DNA of 18,467 nucleotides, from the NCBI GenBank assembly GCA_964529855.1, contig CAZGZU010000017.1, forward strand, positions 1-18,467. The letters are read 5' to 3'. The notes under the pieces were generated by a model, which ran no database searches, was not told the DNA's origin, and saw only the letters and a program-made list of their open reading frames with translations. The translations under genes and the position numbers were made by a program. Position 1 is the first letter of the stretch; each line of letters begins with the position of its first letter. This document shows, one piece after another, positions 1 through 7,218 of the stretch. The stretch is from CAZGZU01 sp964529855 (GTDB taxonomy: Bacteria; Patescibacteriota; Minisyncoccia; Portnoybacterales; UBA2143).

Positions 1-313
1 GATAAACGGCTATCATCCGGGTGATACTGCTGGTAATCACCGGCATTTCCAGAACCAGGTCGGCCTGACTAAGACCGGTCAGGGGACGAGTGACCGGGTC
101 TTCGGCCAAAACAACGGCCATTGCCCGCCTTTGATAATTCTGCCAAGCTAAACCACTCAGGGGACTAATTTCTTCCTCTGATTGCGCCACGAGACCGGCT
201 GTCTGACTGTCTATCTGAATTGTCCGGCTGGCTTGCTGCCAAACAAAAATTAGCCCTAAGGCTAAAATGGACAAAGAAAAAATCACTACAATTTTACGTT
301 TTAATCCAGTCAT
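1..313 (-). CDS. DUF3048 (YerB-like) protein, N-terminal part only
   Basis: This leftward reading frame opens at ATG 313-311 and runs off the window edge, giving 104 codons. The N-terminus has a short basic start (MTGLKRK) and then a hydrophobic segment at about residues 8-24, so the protein is probably membrane-anchored or secreted; no lipobox cysteine is visible. Residues 75-104 contain PVTRPLTGLSQADLVLEMPV and then SSITRMIAVY, which match the conserved start of the DUF3048 domain (YerB of Bacillus), where a pro-x-x-gly-leu-ser-x-ala-asp motif is followed by an ITR-(F/M)-x-A-x-(F/Y) strand. The family is extracytoplasmic and its biochemical role is unknown. It starts 14 bp after the stop of the response regulator at 328-726 and may be the last gene of that operon. 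No clear Shine-Dalgarno site precedes it. The C-terminal two thirds are not visible. Confidence 0.75.
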   Translation of the reverse strand, partial: MTGLKRKIVVIFSLSILALGLIFVWQQASRTIQIDSQTAGLVAQSEEEISPLSGLAWQNYQRRAMAVVLAEDPVTRPLTGLSQADLVLEMPVITSSITRMIAVY

Positions 314-327
314 TTTAAATTTAAAGA

Positions 328-726
328 TTACTTTTTCAAAACCTCGTTAATTTTCCTGATAACTTCGTCGGGCGTAAAATGAGCTTTAATCAGATAATCA
401 TTGGCTCCCAATCTAAGTCCTCTTTCAACCTCTTCTTTCTGGCCCAGATTGCTTAAAATGATTACGGGAATCTTTGCGGTCTGGGGTTCCTGCTTAAGCT
501 GTTTGAGAACCTCAAAACCATCTATACCCGGCAGAACCAGGTCCAATAAAATCAACTGAGGTAATTCTTCTTTAATCTTCTTCAAGGCCTCGCCCCCTTC
601 AATAGCCGCCGTTGTCTTAAACCCCTGGAGCTTTAATTTACGAACCAAAAGCTCGCGCAGGAATTTATCATCTTCAACGATAAATATATATGTCTTGCCT
701 TTTTTATCTTCTGAATTATTGGCCAT
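328..726 (-). CDS. Single-domain response regulator (CheY-like REC)
   Basis: The protein has 132 residues and is a receiver domain alone, with a ten-residue charged N-terminal extension (MANNSEDKKG) and no output domain. The acidic pocket (E18, D19, D20), the phosphoacceptor Asp at about D62 in LLDLVLPG, the switch Ser at about S92 in IILSNLG and the conserved Lys at about K114 in YLIKAHF are all present, so phosphorylation should be intact. It should act by protein-protein contact, in a phosphorelay or on a target enzyme. It follows a second single-domain regulator (776-1144), to which it is clearly paralogous, and the kinase at 1194-2756 is the obvious phosphate donor. No Shine-Dalgarno site lies before the ATG. 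A perfect AAGGAGG sits farther upstream, in front of a four-codon mini-ORF. Confidence 0.9.
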   Translation of the reverse strand: MANNSEDKKGKTYIFIVEDDKFLRELLVRKLKLQGFKTTAAIEGGEALKKIKEELPQLILLDLVLPGIDGFEVLKQLKQEPQTAKIPVIILSNLGQKEEVERGLRLGANDYLIKAHFTPDEVIRKINEVLKK

Positions 727-775
727 AGAAATTATGAAATATGAAACTTTATTTATGTCTCATCTTTCCCCCTCC

Positions 776-1144
776 TTATGTTTTTAATTGTTTTTTAACT
801 TTATCAATTACGTCTTGGGGCGAAAAATCTGTCTTAATCAGCCAGTCACTTACTCCCAATTCCCTGGCCCGGTCCAGTTCTACGGGCTGACCGGAATTGG
901 AAATAATGATAATGGGCACGCCTCTGAGTTTTTCATCCTTGTTAATCTCTTCTATCAGCTCAAAGCCGCCCATTTTAGGCATAACAATATCCAAAAGGAT
1001 TAAATCCGGCCGCTCGGCTTTTAGCTTAGCCAACCCCTCCTGACCGTCCCTGGCAACATCAACCTGATAACCTTCCTGGGTTAATTTTTTGGACAACAAA
1101 TCAAGTAATATTGCCTCGTCTTCAATTATGAGAATTTTTGTCAT
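776..1144 (-). CDS. Single-domain response regulator (CheY-like REC)
   Basis: This 122-residue protein is a complete receiver domain with no effector domain. Visible residues are the acidic pair at E8/D9 (IIEDE), the phosphoacceptor D52 in LLLDIVMPKMGG, the switch S82 in IIISNSG and the conserved K104 in WLIKTDF. The final helix (SPQDVIDKVKKQL) resembles the end of the second regulator downstream (TPDEVIRKINEVL), so the pair probably arose by duplication. The gene lies 49 bp after the histidine kinase stop, and a GGAG ribosome site sits 9 bases before the ATG. A promoter-like GTGACA-17-TAGGAT pair lies in the gap, so the two regulators may also be transcribed apart from the kinase. Phosphorylation by that kinase is inferred from proximity. 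Confidence 0.92.
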   Translation of the reverse strand: MTKILIIEDEAILLDLLSKKLTQEGYQVDVARDGQEGLAKLKAERPDLILLDIVMPKMGGFELIEEINKDEKLRGVPIIIISNSGQPVELDRARELGVSDWLIKTDFSPQDVIDKVKKQLKT

Positions 1145-1161
1145 GATTCATTCTCCACATT

Positions 1162-1190
1162 ATCCTATCATATTTAATTAAAATTGTCAC
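1162..1190 (-). promoter_or_regulatory. Possible internal promoter for the response regulator pair
   Basis: On the minus strand GTGACA (1190-1185) is separated by 17 bp from TAGGAT (1167-1162). Transcription would start near 1155, leaving a leader of about 10 bases that carries the GGAG site of the regulator gene. The match is fair rather than strong, and it was found by eye. Confidence 0.35.
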
Positions 1191-1193
1191 CTC

Positions 1194-2756
1194 TTACTTT
1201 AGGGGCAGGCTGAAATAGAAAGTGGAGCCTTTGTCTTCCTTACTCTCAAACCAAATCTTACCGCCATGGGCCTCAATAATATTTTTGCAAATAAACAAAC
1301 CCAGGCCGGTTCCTTCGGTTTCTGATTTAACGGCATTGTCTGCCCTGAAGAACTTGGCGAAAATTCGCTCCTGCTGCGCCTTGGGAATACCGATGCCCGT
1401 ATCTTTAATCATCACCTCTATATCCTTCTTACCGCCTTTAACGGAAACAATTACCTGACCCTCCGGCTTATTAAACCTGACAGCGTTATCCAATAAATTT
1501 TGAATAACCAAATTCATTTTCTCTTCATCAACTCTAAGCTTAGGCAAAGAAGTTTTGGGCTTTTTAAAGACAACTTTAAGTTTCCGGTCTCTAATCGCTT
1601 CGCTTAAATTACTAATGGCTTTTTCAATCATTTTTATCAGGGACTGCATGGTTAGATTGAAAATGAAGCGCCCCTCTTCAATGCGGGCCACGTTCAGCAG
1701 GTCGTTAATTAAGGTAATCATTCTTTCATTGCTGTTATAGCTCTTCTTTAAAAACTCCCTCTGCTCCTCGGAAAGCTTGCCCACATCGCCATCCAGAAGC
1801 AATCGCAGAGACCATTTAATGGCTGAGAGAGGCGTCCGCAATTGATGGGCAGCAATGGAAACGAATTCGGTCTTGAGTCGGTCAACCTCTTTTTCCCGGG
1901 AAATATCATGAAGAATAATCATCAAGCCGACGATTTCTTTATCAACGGCCACTGGAGCAATGGAGACCTGAAAAAATCTTCTGAACGGCTCTTTCAGAAC
2001 TAATTCATACTTTTGGCCGGTCCATTCAATTTTTTGACCAAGCACCTGATAAAGCCGGTTTAGATTCGGCAAATCAACAACTTCCTCTATTTTTTTGCCA
2101 ATGAGCTCTTCTTCTTTCGCTCCCAAAATTCTCTCGGCTTCGGGATTAATCAAGCTAATCTTTTTTTCTCTGTCAAAAACGACCAATCCGTCAGTCAAAC
2201 TGCTTAAAGCGGCTCTGGTTTTGTTTCTTTCCTCTTCAATTATTTCTTTGGCCTCCTGGGATTCTTCCAACGTCTTAACCAGCCTCTGTCTGGCTTCATC
2301 CAACTCCCTGGTTCTGGCAACTACCTTTTCCTCCAGCCCCTCCTGGGATTTTTTAATTTCCGTTATATCAGTTACGGCCAAAAAACAACCCATGATATTC
2401 CCCTGATGGTCTTTTCTTTCCGCTCCAGAAACATTGACCGGCACCTTTTTCTTGGTCCGTGTGACCAGAACCATCTCCTGAGCCTTGGCTGTTCCCTGCT
2501 TTAAAATGCGGCTAAAAAACTTCTCTGCTATTTTTTTGTCTTCAAATAAAAATTCAATTTCCCGGCCAATTACTGATGCCTCATCATAGCCGGTTAAATC
2601 CCTGGCCGCCTGATTAATATCAACGATAATGCCGCTGGGATTAAGAGTAAAAATAGCCAGCGGCAGAAAAACGGAAAACTCCTCAATGTATCTTTCCAGG
2701 TTCTCCAAATCCTCCTTGGCTCGCTCTGATAAAAAATGTTTTTCTTCCTGTTCCAT
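1194..2756 (-). CDS. Soluble PAS-PAS sensor histidine kinase
   Basis: I place the start at ATG 2756, giving 520 residues, because a run of six G lies just before it. An upstream in-frame ATG at 2795 would add a hydrophobic stretch (MAVIFLSFWGENK), overlaps the previous gene and has no ribosome site. Domains in order: PAS 1 at about 25-140, a charged coiled coil at about 140-185 (EEKVVARTRELDEARQRL), PAS 2 at about 190-290, a HisKA dimerisation domain with the H-box AAHQLRTPLSAIKW, and a HATPase_c domain with N-box QNLLDNAVRFN, G1 box DTGIGIPKAQQERIFAKFF and G2 box GTGLGLFICKNII. No membrane segment is present, so it senses a cytoplasmic or partner-delivered signal. Likely partners are the V4R-like protein immediately upstream and the two receiver proteins downstream. 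Confidence 0.95.
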   Translation of the reverse strand: MEQEEKHFLSERAKEDLENLERYIEEFSVFLPLAIFTLNPSGIIVDINQAARDLTGYDEASVIGREIEFLFEDKKIAEKFFSRILKQGTAKAQEMVLVTRTKKKVPVNVSGAERKDHQGNIMGCFLAVTDITEIKKSQEGLEEKVVARTRELDEARQRLVKTLEESQEAKEIIEEERNKTRAALSSLTDGLVVFDREKKISLINPEAERILGAKEEELIGKKIEEVVDLPNLNRLYQVLGQKIEWTGQKYELVLKEPFRRFFQVSIAPVAVDKEIVGLMIILHDISREKEVDRLKTEFVSIAAHQLRTPLSAIKWSLRLLLDGDVGKLSEEQREFLKKSYNSNERMITLINDLLNVARIEEGRFIFNLTMQSLIKMIEKAISNLSEAIRDRKLKVVFKKPKTSLPKLRVDEEKMNLVIQNLLDNAVRFNKPEGQVIVSVKGGKKDIEVMIKDTGIGIPKAQQERIFAKFFRADNAVKSETEGTGLGLFICKNIIEAHGGKIWFESKEDKGSTFYFSLPLK

Positions 2757-2785
2757 TTTATTTTCCCCCCAAAAAGACAAAAATA

Positions 2786-3385
2786 TTACTGCCATTCAAT
2801 AACGAATTCGTGGTAATCGTCTCCTTTAAACATGCACTTGATCTCTTTTATGGTCATCTTTTCAGTCCTGACAACCAACCGGGCAATCGCCTTAAAATAT
2901 CCCTTGAAATACATGCAAAAAACCGGATGTATTTTAAAATCTTTAAGATGAATGACCAAACGCTTGCCTTCTATATCAACCACCGGCGCTTCCAGTTTAC
3001 CGACCGAATAATGCTCTTGCCAATATTTACTGCTCTCCTTAAACGTTTTTTCCAATGATACAAAATAGGGCAAAAGCATCTTAACAATAAATGAATATTT
3101 GGGAGCGGCCTGACCCATGGCCGATATCTCTTTTTCTCCCCAGTTAAAAGTCTGCTGGATAACCAACAAAGACAATGTCCGCCAACTTAAGGGATACCAG
3201 CCGGTTGCTCTAAACTCCTTGCCGTATTTAATGGGCTGGCCGGTTTCTTTTATGGCCGCCTCCAGCATCTTCATTCCTTTCTCTCCTTTGGTTTCTAAAA
3301 CATATCGGCCGTCGGTCCGAAAAACCACCCCTCTGACCTTGCCTTTTATTTTTAATATTTCGTCGATTTCCTGCTTGGTTAACAT
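2786..3385 (-). CDS. Putative V4R/HNOB-like small-molecule sensor protein
   Basis: This 199-residue cytoplasmic protein has no signal peptide or membrane segment. I do not recognise it with certainty. The N-terminal half (KGKVRGVVFRTDGRYVLETKG) and the middle (RATGWYPLSWRTLSLLVIQQTFNWG, quoted here only as a region near residues 59-83) look like sensory alpha/beta domains. The end, with CMFKGDDYHEFVIEW, resembles the closing strand of V4R-type domains, where a cysteine is followed by a GD-x-x-C/H-x-F-x-V pattern. V4R and heme-NO-binding domains bind small ligands and often feed histidine kinases. The gene directly precedes the soluble PAS-PAS kinase with a 29-bp gap (or overlaps its longer start), which supports a signal-input role. 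An extended -10 box lies upstream at 3410-3418. The family assignment is tentative. Confidence 0.5.
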   Translation of the reverse strand: MLTKQEIDEILKIKGKVRGVVFRTDGRYVLETKGEKGMKMLEAAIKETGQPIKYGKEFRATGWYPLSWRTLSLLVIQQTFNWGEKEISAMGQAAPKYSFIVKMLLPYFVSLEKTFKESSKYWQEHYSVGKLEAPVVDIEGKRLVIHLKDFKIHPVFCMYFKGYFKAIARLVVRTEKMTIKEIKCMFKGDDYHEFVIEWQ

Positions 3386-3409
3386 AAATTATATTAATAT
3401 TTTAACCTC

Positions 3410-3418
3410 ATTATATCA
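3410..3418 (-). promoter_or_regulatory. Extended -10 element, possible internal promoter of the signalling genes
   Basis: The minus strand reads TGATATAAT, a perfect extended -10 box, overlapping the stop codon of the upstream exonuclease gene (TAA at 3413-3411). A start near 3403 would give a leader of about 18 bases before the ATG at 3385. No good -35 box is visible, but extended -10 promoters tolerate this. If used, it would separate transcription of the V4R-kinase-regulator set from tsaE, HAD and exonuclease. Confidence 0.4.
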
Positions 3419-4283
3419 CTGACAATCTCTTTATTAAAGTTTTAAATTCTAATTTTTCCAATAATTTAATTACCCTGGCGCGGTTAAATTTACCCCAGCG
3501 GCATTTTTTTAAATCAAACTCAAAAGGCACGTCTTGCTTGATGGTGGCTAAATACTTGCTAAAAAAGGCCTGCTCTTTGTATTCCAGCAATCTGGCTCTA
3601 AGCTTGGGATTCAGGTCGCTGCTTTCCAGCTTCTGATAAAGCTTCTCCAGGCTGCCGAATTTCTTAACCAATTCCAGAGCCGTTTTCTCGCCAATGCCCG
3701 TCACTCCGGGAATATTGTCCGAGGGGTCGCCCTTAAGTCCTTTCAGGTCAATAATCTGTTCCGGCTTCAGCCCGTAACGTTCCTTAATGGCTGCCCGGTC
3801 ATAGATAATCGTATCTTTAATGCCTTTTTTAGGCGTATAGACCTTTGTTTGTTTGTTAACCAACTGCAGAGTATCCAAATCACCGGTAACAATAATATTG
3901 GACAACAATGGCCTGACCCTGGAAATCTTGGAAACAATCGTCCCAATAATATCATCCGCTTCAAAGCCCGCCTTTTCGTAAACGGGAATGCTCAGGGTCT
4001 TAACTATTTCTTTAATCCTGGGAATCTGGTCATACAGTTCCTGGGGCGGCTTAACCCGCTTGGCCTTATACTCCTTATACTCAACGTCGCGAAAAGTCGG
4101 CCCGGCCAAATCAAAAGTGGCGGCCAGATAATCCGGCTTTAAATCCTGAATAACCTTAAAAAGAATGCTGACAAACCCGTAAACGGCATTGACCAGCTGG
4201 CCTTTTTTGGTTTTTAAAGGCGGCAAAGCATGATAAGCCCGATGAACCAAAGCATTGCCGTCAATAAGAATGAGTTTTTTCAT
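3411..4283 (-). CDS. Stand-alone 5'-3' exonuclease (PolA N-terminal/flap nuclease family)
   Basis: This 290-residue protein matches the 5'-3' exonuclease domain of DNA polymerase I without the polymerase or proofreading domains. Metal-binding acidic residues are visible in LILIDGNALVHRAYHALP (about 4-21), YLAATFDLAGPTFR (about 52-65), EADDIIGT (about 108-115) and VTGDLDTLQLV (about 132-142). The helix-hairpin-helix DNA-binding part is at about 177-205, with DLKGLKGDPSDNIPGVTGIG and EKTALELV. Such enzymes remove RNA primers and cleave 5' flaps in replication and repair; stand-alone copies occur in several bacterial lineages. The start is 1 bp after the HAD gene stop (TAATATG), consistent with translational coupling. 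Whether a full-length PolA exists elsewhere in this genome cannot be seen here. Confidence 0.93.
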   Translation of the reverse strand: MKKLILIDGNALVHRAYHALPPLKTKKGQLVNAVYGFVSILFKVIQDLKPDYLAATFDLAGPTFRDVEYKEYKAKRVKPPQELYDQIPRIKEIVKTLSIPVYEKAGFEADDIIGTIVSKISRVRPLLSNIIVTGDLDTLQLVNKQTKVYTPKKGIKDTIIYDRAAIKERYGLKPEQIIDLKGLKGDPSDNIPGVTGIGEKTALELVKKFGSLEKLYQKLESSDLNPKLRARLLEYKEQAFFSKYLATIKQDVPFEFDLKKCRWGKFNRARVIKLLEKLEFKTLIKRLSVI

Positions 4284-4284
4284 A

Positions 4285-4881
4285 TTAAATTACCTGATAG
4301 CCCTTTAATATTCTTCTGGCTTGTTCGGCATCTTTAAACAAAAAGGAATTAATGCCCAGTTTATTAGCCACTTCAATATTTTCCTGGTCGTCATCGAAAT
4401 AAAGACACTCGGCCGGCTGGAGTTGATTCTCTGATAATATTTTAGCAAAAGATTTATTGCTTGATTTCAAAAATCCTATCTGCCAGGAATAATAGGTCTT
4501 ATCAATCACCTCTCTAAAAAAATTAAATTTTTGTTCCAGATAATCAGTTCTTTCTTTAAAATTATTAGATAAAATAAATATTTTAATATCTTTGCCCTTA
4601 ACTTCTTTAGCTAAGGTAATCATTTCGGGGTTGTCTTTCTCATCCTCAAACCAAAAATCAAAAAATTCATCTCTGGTTAAATTAACTCCCCATTCTTTTA
4701 AATAGGGCTGCCAATAAGAAAAGGAATTGCCTGCCTTGGACAACTTCGCCTTGGACATAACGTCTTTTAAAGCCAGGAGGAATCTTTGTTTGGGAATATT
4801 GAATCTTTCCTCAAATCTTTCGCTCATCCAACGACTCTGAACAAAGACCCCGTCTAAATCGAAAATAATTGCTTTAATCAT
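4285..4881 (-). CDS. HAD-superfamily hydrolase (subfamily IA-like phosphatase)
   Basis: I choose ATG 4881, giving 198 residues starting MIKAIIFDLDGVF. A GGAG site lies 8 bases before it, and the upstream in-frame ATG at 4905 would put eight extra residues before the catalytic strand. The HAD motifs are all visible: motif I DLDGV (nucleophile and acid/base Asp), motif II in IFILSNN (Ser), motif III Lys in IGFLKSSNKSFAKIL, and motif IV in CLYFDDDQENIEVA. A helical cap follows motif I, as in the IA subfamily that includes epoxide-hydrolase-like and YihX-like sugar phosphatases. The substrate cannot be predicted. The gene overlaps the end of tsaE by 8 bp, and the next gene starts 1 bp after it, so it is inside an operon. 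Confidence 0.88.
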   Translation of the reverse strand: MIKAIIFDLDGVFVQSRWMSERFEERFNIPKQRFLLALKDVMSKAKLSKAGNSFSYWQPYLKEWGVNLTRDEFFDFWFEDEKDNPEMITLAKEVKGKDIKIFILSNNFKERTDYLEQKFNFFREVIDKTYYSWQIGFLKSSNKSFAKILSENQLQPAECLYFDDDQENIEVANKLGINSFLFKDAEQARRILKGYQVI

Positions 4882-5419
4882 AAAAAATTCTCCGTTTGTT
4901 TTCACCTAAATGTTCAAATCTTATCCAAAGAGTATTAGCAGGCAGGATTTTTTTAACTTTTTCCGCCCATTCAATAACAACAATGTTCCGGGGATGACTA
5001 AGAATTTCCTTAAAGTCCAAATCAAGTAAATCTTTGGGCTGATTAATCCGGTAACAATCAATGTGAAAGAAAGACGTCATTGCGAGCCCCGACATTAGGT
5101 CGGGGCGTGGCAATCCCCTAGTTATTTTACGGGATTGCTTCGTCGGTCGCCTCTGACGACCTCCTCGCAATGACAAAGGGATCTGATATCTTCTCATAAT
5201 AACAAAGGTCGGGCTGGTCATTGGCTCTTTCAGGCCAAGGCCTTTGGCCATTCCCTGAATAAAAGTAGTTTTGCCACTGCCTAATTCACCCTCTAAACCG
5301 ATAACCAAGGCATTTTTTCTGCCTGAATGACTCTTGACTATTTCTTCAGCCAAAATCCTCCCTATTTTCTGCGTGGTTAAGGCGTTTTCCGTAATAATCT
5401 CTGATGGGACGGGTTTCAT
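4874..5419 (-). CDS. tsaE: tRNA t6A biosynthesis ATPase TsaE, with a 33-residue repeat-encoded insertion
   Basis: TsaE is the ATPase partner of TsaB and TsaD in making N6-threonylcarbamoyladenosine at tRNA position 37. I choose ATG 5419 (181 residues); a longer frame from 5479 would start inside the promoter. Visible motifs are Walker A GELGSGKT (about 44-51), the TSPTF motif (about 68-72), HIDCYR (after the insertion) and the conserved IEWAEK. Residues 83-115 are not family sequence: they are encoded by a 99-bp palindromic repeat at 5076-5174. Removing it leaves ...QIPLSFFHIDCYR and a protein of 148 residues, a normal TsaE length. The insertion lies between the TSPTF strand and the HIDCYR strand, where a surface loop is expected. 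Activity is plausible but untested. It is the first gene of the leftward operon. Confidence 0.92.
   Translation of the reverse strand: MKPVPSEIITENALTTQKIGRILAEEIVKSHSGRKNALVIGLEGELGSGKTTFIQGMAKGLGLKEPMTSPTFVIMRRYQIPLSLRGGRQRRPTKQSRKITRGLPRPDLMSGLAMTSFFHIDCYRINQPKDLLDLDFKEILSHPRNIVVIEWAEKVKKILPANTLWIRFEHLGENKRRIFYD
5076..5174. repeat. 99-bp palindromic (REP/MITE-like) element inside tsaE
   Basis: The element is bounded by perfect 11-bp inverted termini, GTCATTGCGAG at 5076-5086 and CTCGCAATGAC at 5164-5174. Inside it has a hairpin CCCCGAC-ATTAG-GTCGGGG (5087-5105) and a second one GCAATCCC (5110-5117) with GGGATTGC (5131-5138). From memory, sequences with the TCATTGCGAG...GAAGCAATCCC signature occur as dispersed palindromic repeats in many bacterial genomes. 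The length of 99 bp is exactly 33 codons, so the host reading frame is kept. It has no ORF of its own and no transposase nearby, so movement would need a factor supplied in trans. No second copy was found in this window. Confidence 0.85.
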
Positions 5420-5439
5420 ATTAAAAATTCTCTGATTTA

Positions 5440-5467
5440 AGTATACTACAATTGACCAGAAGGACAA
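5440..5467 (-). promoter_or_regulatory. Sigma-70-type promoter for tsaE and the leftward operon
   Basis: The minus strand carries TTGTCC (5467-5462), a 16-bp spacer and TATACT (5445-5440). A start near 5433 gives a leader of about 14 bases before ATG 5419, which supports that start codon. It is back-to-back with the pilB promoter and shares its footprint. Confidence 0.6.
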
Positions 5468-5480
5468 AATAGCATACACT
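5452..5480 (+). promoter_or_regulatory. Sigma-70-type promoter for pilB
   Basis: TTGACC (5452-5457) is followed by a 17-bp spacer and TACACT (5475-5480). Transcription would start near 5487, leaving only about 5 bases before the pilB ATG at 5492. No Shine-Dalgarno site is present, so the message is leaderless or nearly so. Confidence 0.55.
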
Positions 5481-5491
5481 TAAGATAAATT

Positions 5492-7180
5492 ATGACTACC
5501 CCTACTGACAAAACCAAAGAGCTCCAGGAAAAACTAGTTGAACTTAAACATCAGGAAGAGGAAAAAAGGAGTCAGCAACTGGCCGACAAGTTTAACCTGC
5601 CCTATCTTGACCTCCGCATAACGCCCGTTGACCCTAATGACCTGGCTATTTTACCAAAAGAAAAAGCCCAGCAAGGCAATCTTTTAGTTATTAAAAAAAC
5701 CGGCCGGCTCTTGCGACTGGCCGTTAAGGACCCCGGAGACCCCCAGGCCCAACAAATCATTAAAGACCTTCAGCAACAGGGATTTGAATGCAAACTTTTT
5801 ATCACTTCTTTAAGCGGCCTGCAAAAAGGCTGGCAAGGTTACAAGGCAATCACCCCGGAGGCGGTCTCTTTGCGGGGTGTTTTTGTTATTCAAAACGAAG
5901 AACTGAAGAAATTTAAAAAATCCCTGGCTACCATTGAAGAATTGAAAAAAGCCATTAGTACTTTATCAACCAGCCAGCTTTTATCCATTCTCCTGGCCGG
6001 AGCCATTGAAATGCAGGCCTCGGACATTCATCTGGAGCCGACCAAACAAGGCATCCGATTGCGTTATCGGATTGACGGTCTGCTTCAGGACGTGACTGAT
6101 TTTCCGCAAAAGGATTATCATTTTCTCCTTTCCAGAATTAAAACTCTTTCTGACATGCTGCTTAACGTACACGATGTCAGTCAGGACGGCCGCTTTACCG
6201 TTAAAATTATTGATAAAACCAAAGAGATAAAGAACATTGATATGAGGGTCTCTGTTTTGCCCAGTGGTTACGGAGAAAGTATTGTTATGCGCCTCTTGGG
6301 GGTGGCGGCTGTCCAGTTAAAGCTTAATGATTTAGGCATCAGACCAGAACTGTTCAAGATCATTGAAAAGCAAATCAAACGGCCCAATGGCATGCTTCTG
6401 ACCACCGGACCAACCGGCTCCGGCAAAACAACCAGCCTTTATGCCTGCTTGAATTACGTCAATAAACCGGGCAACAAAGTCATCACCGTGGAAGACCCTA
6501 TTGAATATCGTCTGGAAGGAATTACCCAGACAGGCATTAGTCAGCGCAAAGGACAGACCTTTGCCAAGGCCTTGCGGGCCATTGTCCGGCAGGACCCGGA
6601 TGTCCTGATGATTGGCGAAATCAGAGATGAGGAGAGCGCCGAAATCGCCGTCCAGTTTGCCTTAACCGGCCATCTGGTTTTTTCCACCATCCACGCCAAT
6701 GAGGCGGCCGGAGCCATTCCCCGACTGATTGGCATGAAAGTAACTCCTGACTCTCTGGCTTCCTCGCTTAATCTGGCCATTGCCCAAAGATTGGTTAGAA
6801 AACTTTGCCCGGCTTGCAAAAAAGCCCAGCAACCGAACAAGACAACCGCTAACCTGGGTAAAAAAATCCTTGACTCTATTCCTTCAAAATCCGGCCTTAA
6901 AATCCCCAAGAAAATATCCTTTTTTCAGGCCAAGGGATGCTCCAAGTGCCACGGTCTGGGCTATCAGGGAAGAATCGGCGTTTTTGAATTCTTAGACATC
7001 AGCGAACCAATTAAAAAACTGATTCTCAAAAAGGCAGCTGCTTTTGAAATCCAGAAACAGGCCCAAAAACAGGGCATGATTACCCTGATGCAAGATGCTC
7101 TTTTAAGAGCGGCTGAAGGCATTACCAGTCTGGAAGAGGTAGAAAGAGTGATTGGGCCTTTAAGTGCCGCCAAACCGTAA
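5492..7180 (+). CDS. pilB: Type IV pilus assembly ATPase PilB (GspE/PulE family)
   Basis: This 562-residue protein is a hexameric ATPase of the type II secretion/type IV pilus family that would power pilin extension from the inner face of the membrane. An N-terminal T2SSE/MshEN-like region covers about residues 20-130, preceded by a charged helix. The ATPase core has Walker A GPTGSGKT (306-313), the Asp box and VEDPIEYRLEGITQ strand after it, Walker B in DVLMIGEIRD (from 370) and the His box TGHLVFSTIHAN. Four zinc-binding cysteines, C439/C442 (CPAC) and C483/C486 (CSKC), mark the PilB/GspE type and argue against the retraction ATPase PilT. Length is normal. No other pilus genes are in the window. 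The gap after it holds a candidate RNA transcribed toward it. Confidence 0.93.
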   Translation: MTTPTDKTKELQEKLVELKHQEEEKRSQQLADKFNLPYLDLRITPVDPNDLAILPKEKAQQGNLLVIKKTGRLLRLAVKDPGDPQAQQIIKDLQQQGFECKLFITSLSGLQKGWQGYKAITPEAVSLRGVFVIQNEELKKFKKSLATIEELKKAISTLSTSQLLSILLAGAIEMQASDIHLEPTKQGIRLRYRIDGLLQDVTDFPQKDYHFLLSRIKTLSDMLLNVHDVSQDGRFTVKIIDKTKEIKNIDMRVSVLPSGYGESIVMRLLGVAAVQLKLNDLGIRPELFKIIEKQIKRPNGMLLTTGPTGSGKTTSLYACLNYVNKPGNKVITVEDPIEYRLEGITQTGISQRKGQTFAKALRAIVRQDPDVLMIGEIRDEESAEIAVQFALTGHLVFSTIHANEAAGAIPRLIGMKVTPDSLASSLNLAIAQRLVRKLCPACKKAQQPNKTTANLGKKILDSIPSKSGLKIPKKISFFQAKGCSKCHGLGYQGRIGVFEFLDISEPIKKLILKKAAAFEIQKQAQKQGMITLMQDALLRAAEGITSLEEVERVIGPLSAAKP

Positions 7181-7190
7181 ACCAAACAAA

Positions 7191-7218
7191 AAATGTTAGA
7201 CAGCAATGTCTAACATTT
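7191..7218 (-). terminator. Hairpin terminator, best oriented on the minus strand
   Basis: A perfect 12-bp stem AAATGTTAGACA / TGTCTAACATTT encloses a 4-base loop (GCAA on the plus strand). On the minus strand the stem runs straight into a T6-G-T3 tract. On the plus strand only TTT follows, so it may end pilB transcripts weakly, but it fits better as the 3' end of a leftward RNA. Confidence 0.6.

Noticed and set aside
5420..5479. Longer N-terminus for TsaE from ATG 5479
   Set aside because: It would cover the -10 and -35 boxes of its own promoter, and the added residues (MYAILSFWSIVVYL) are not TsaE-like.
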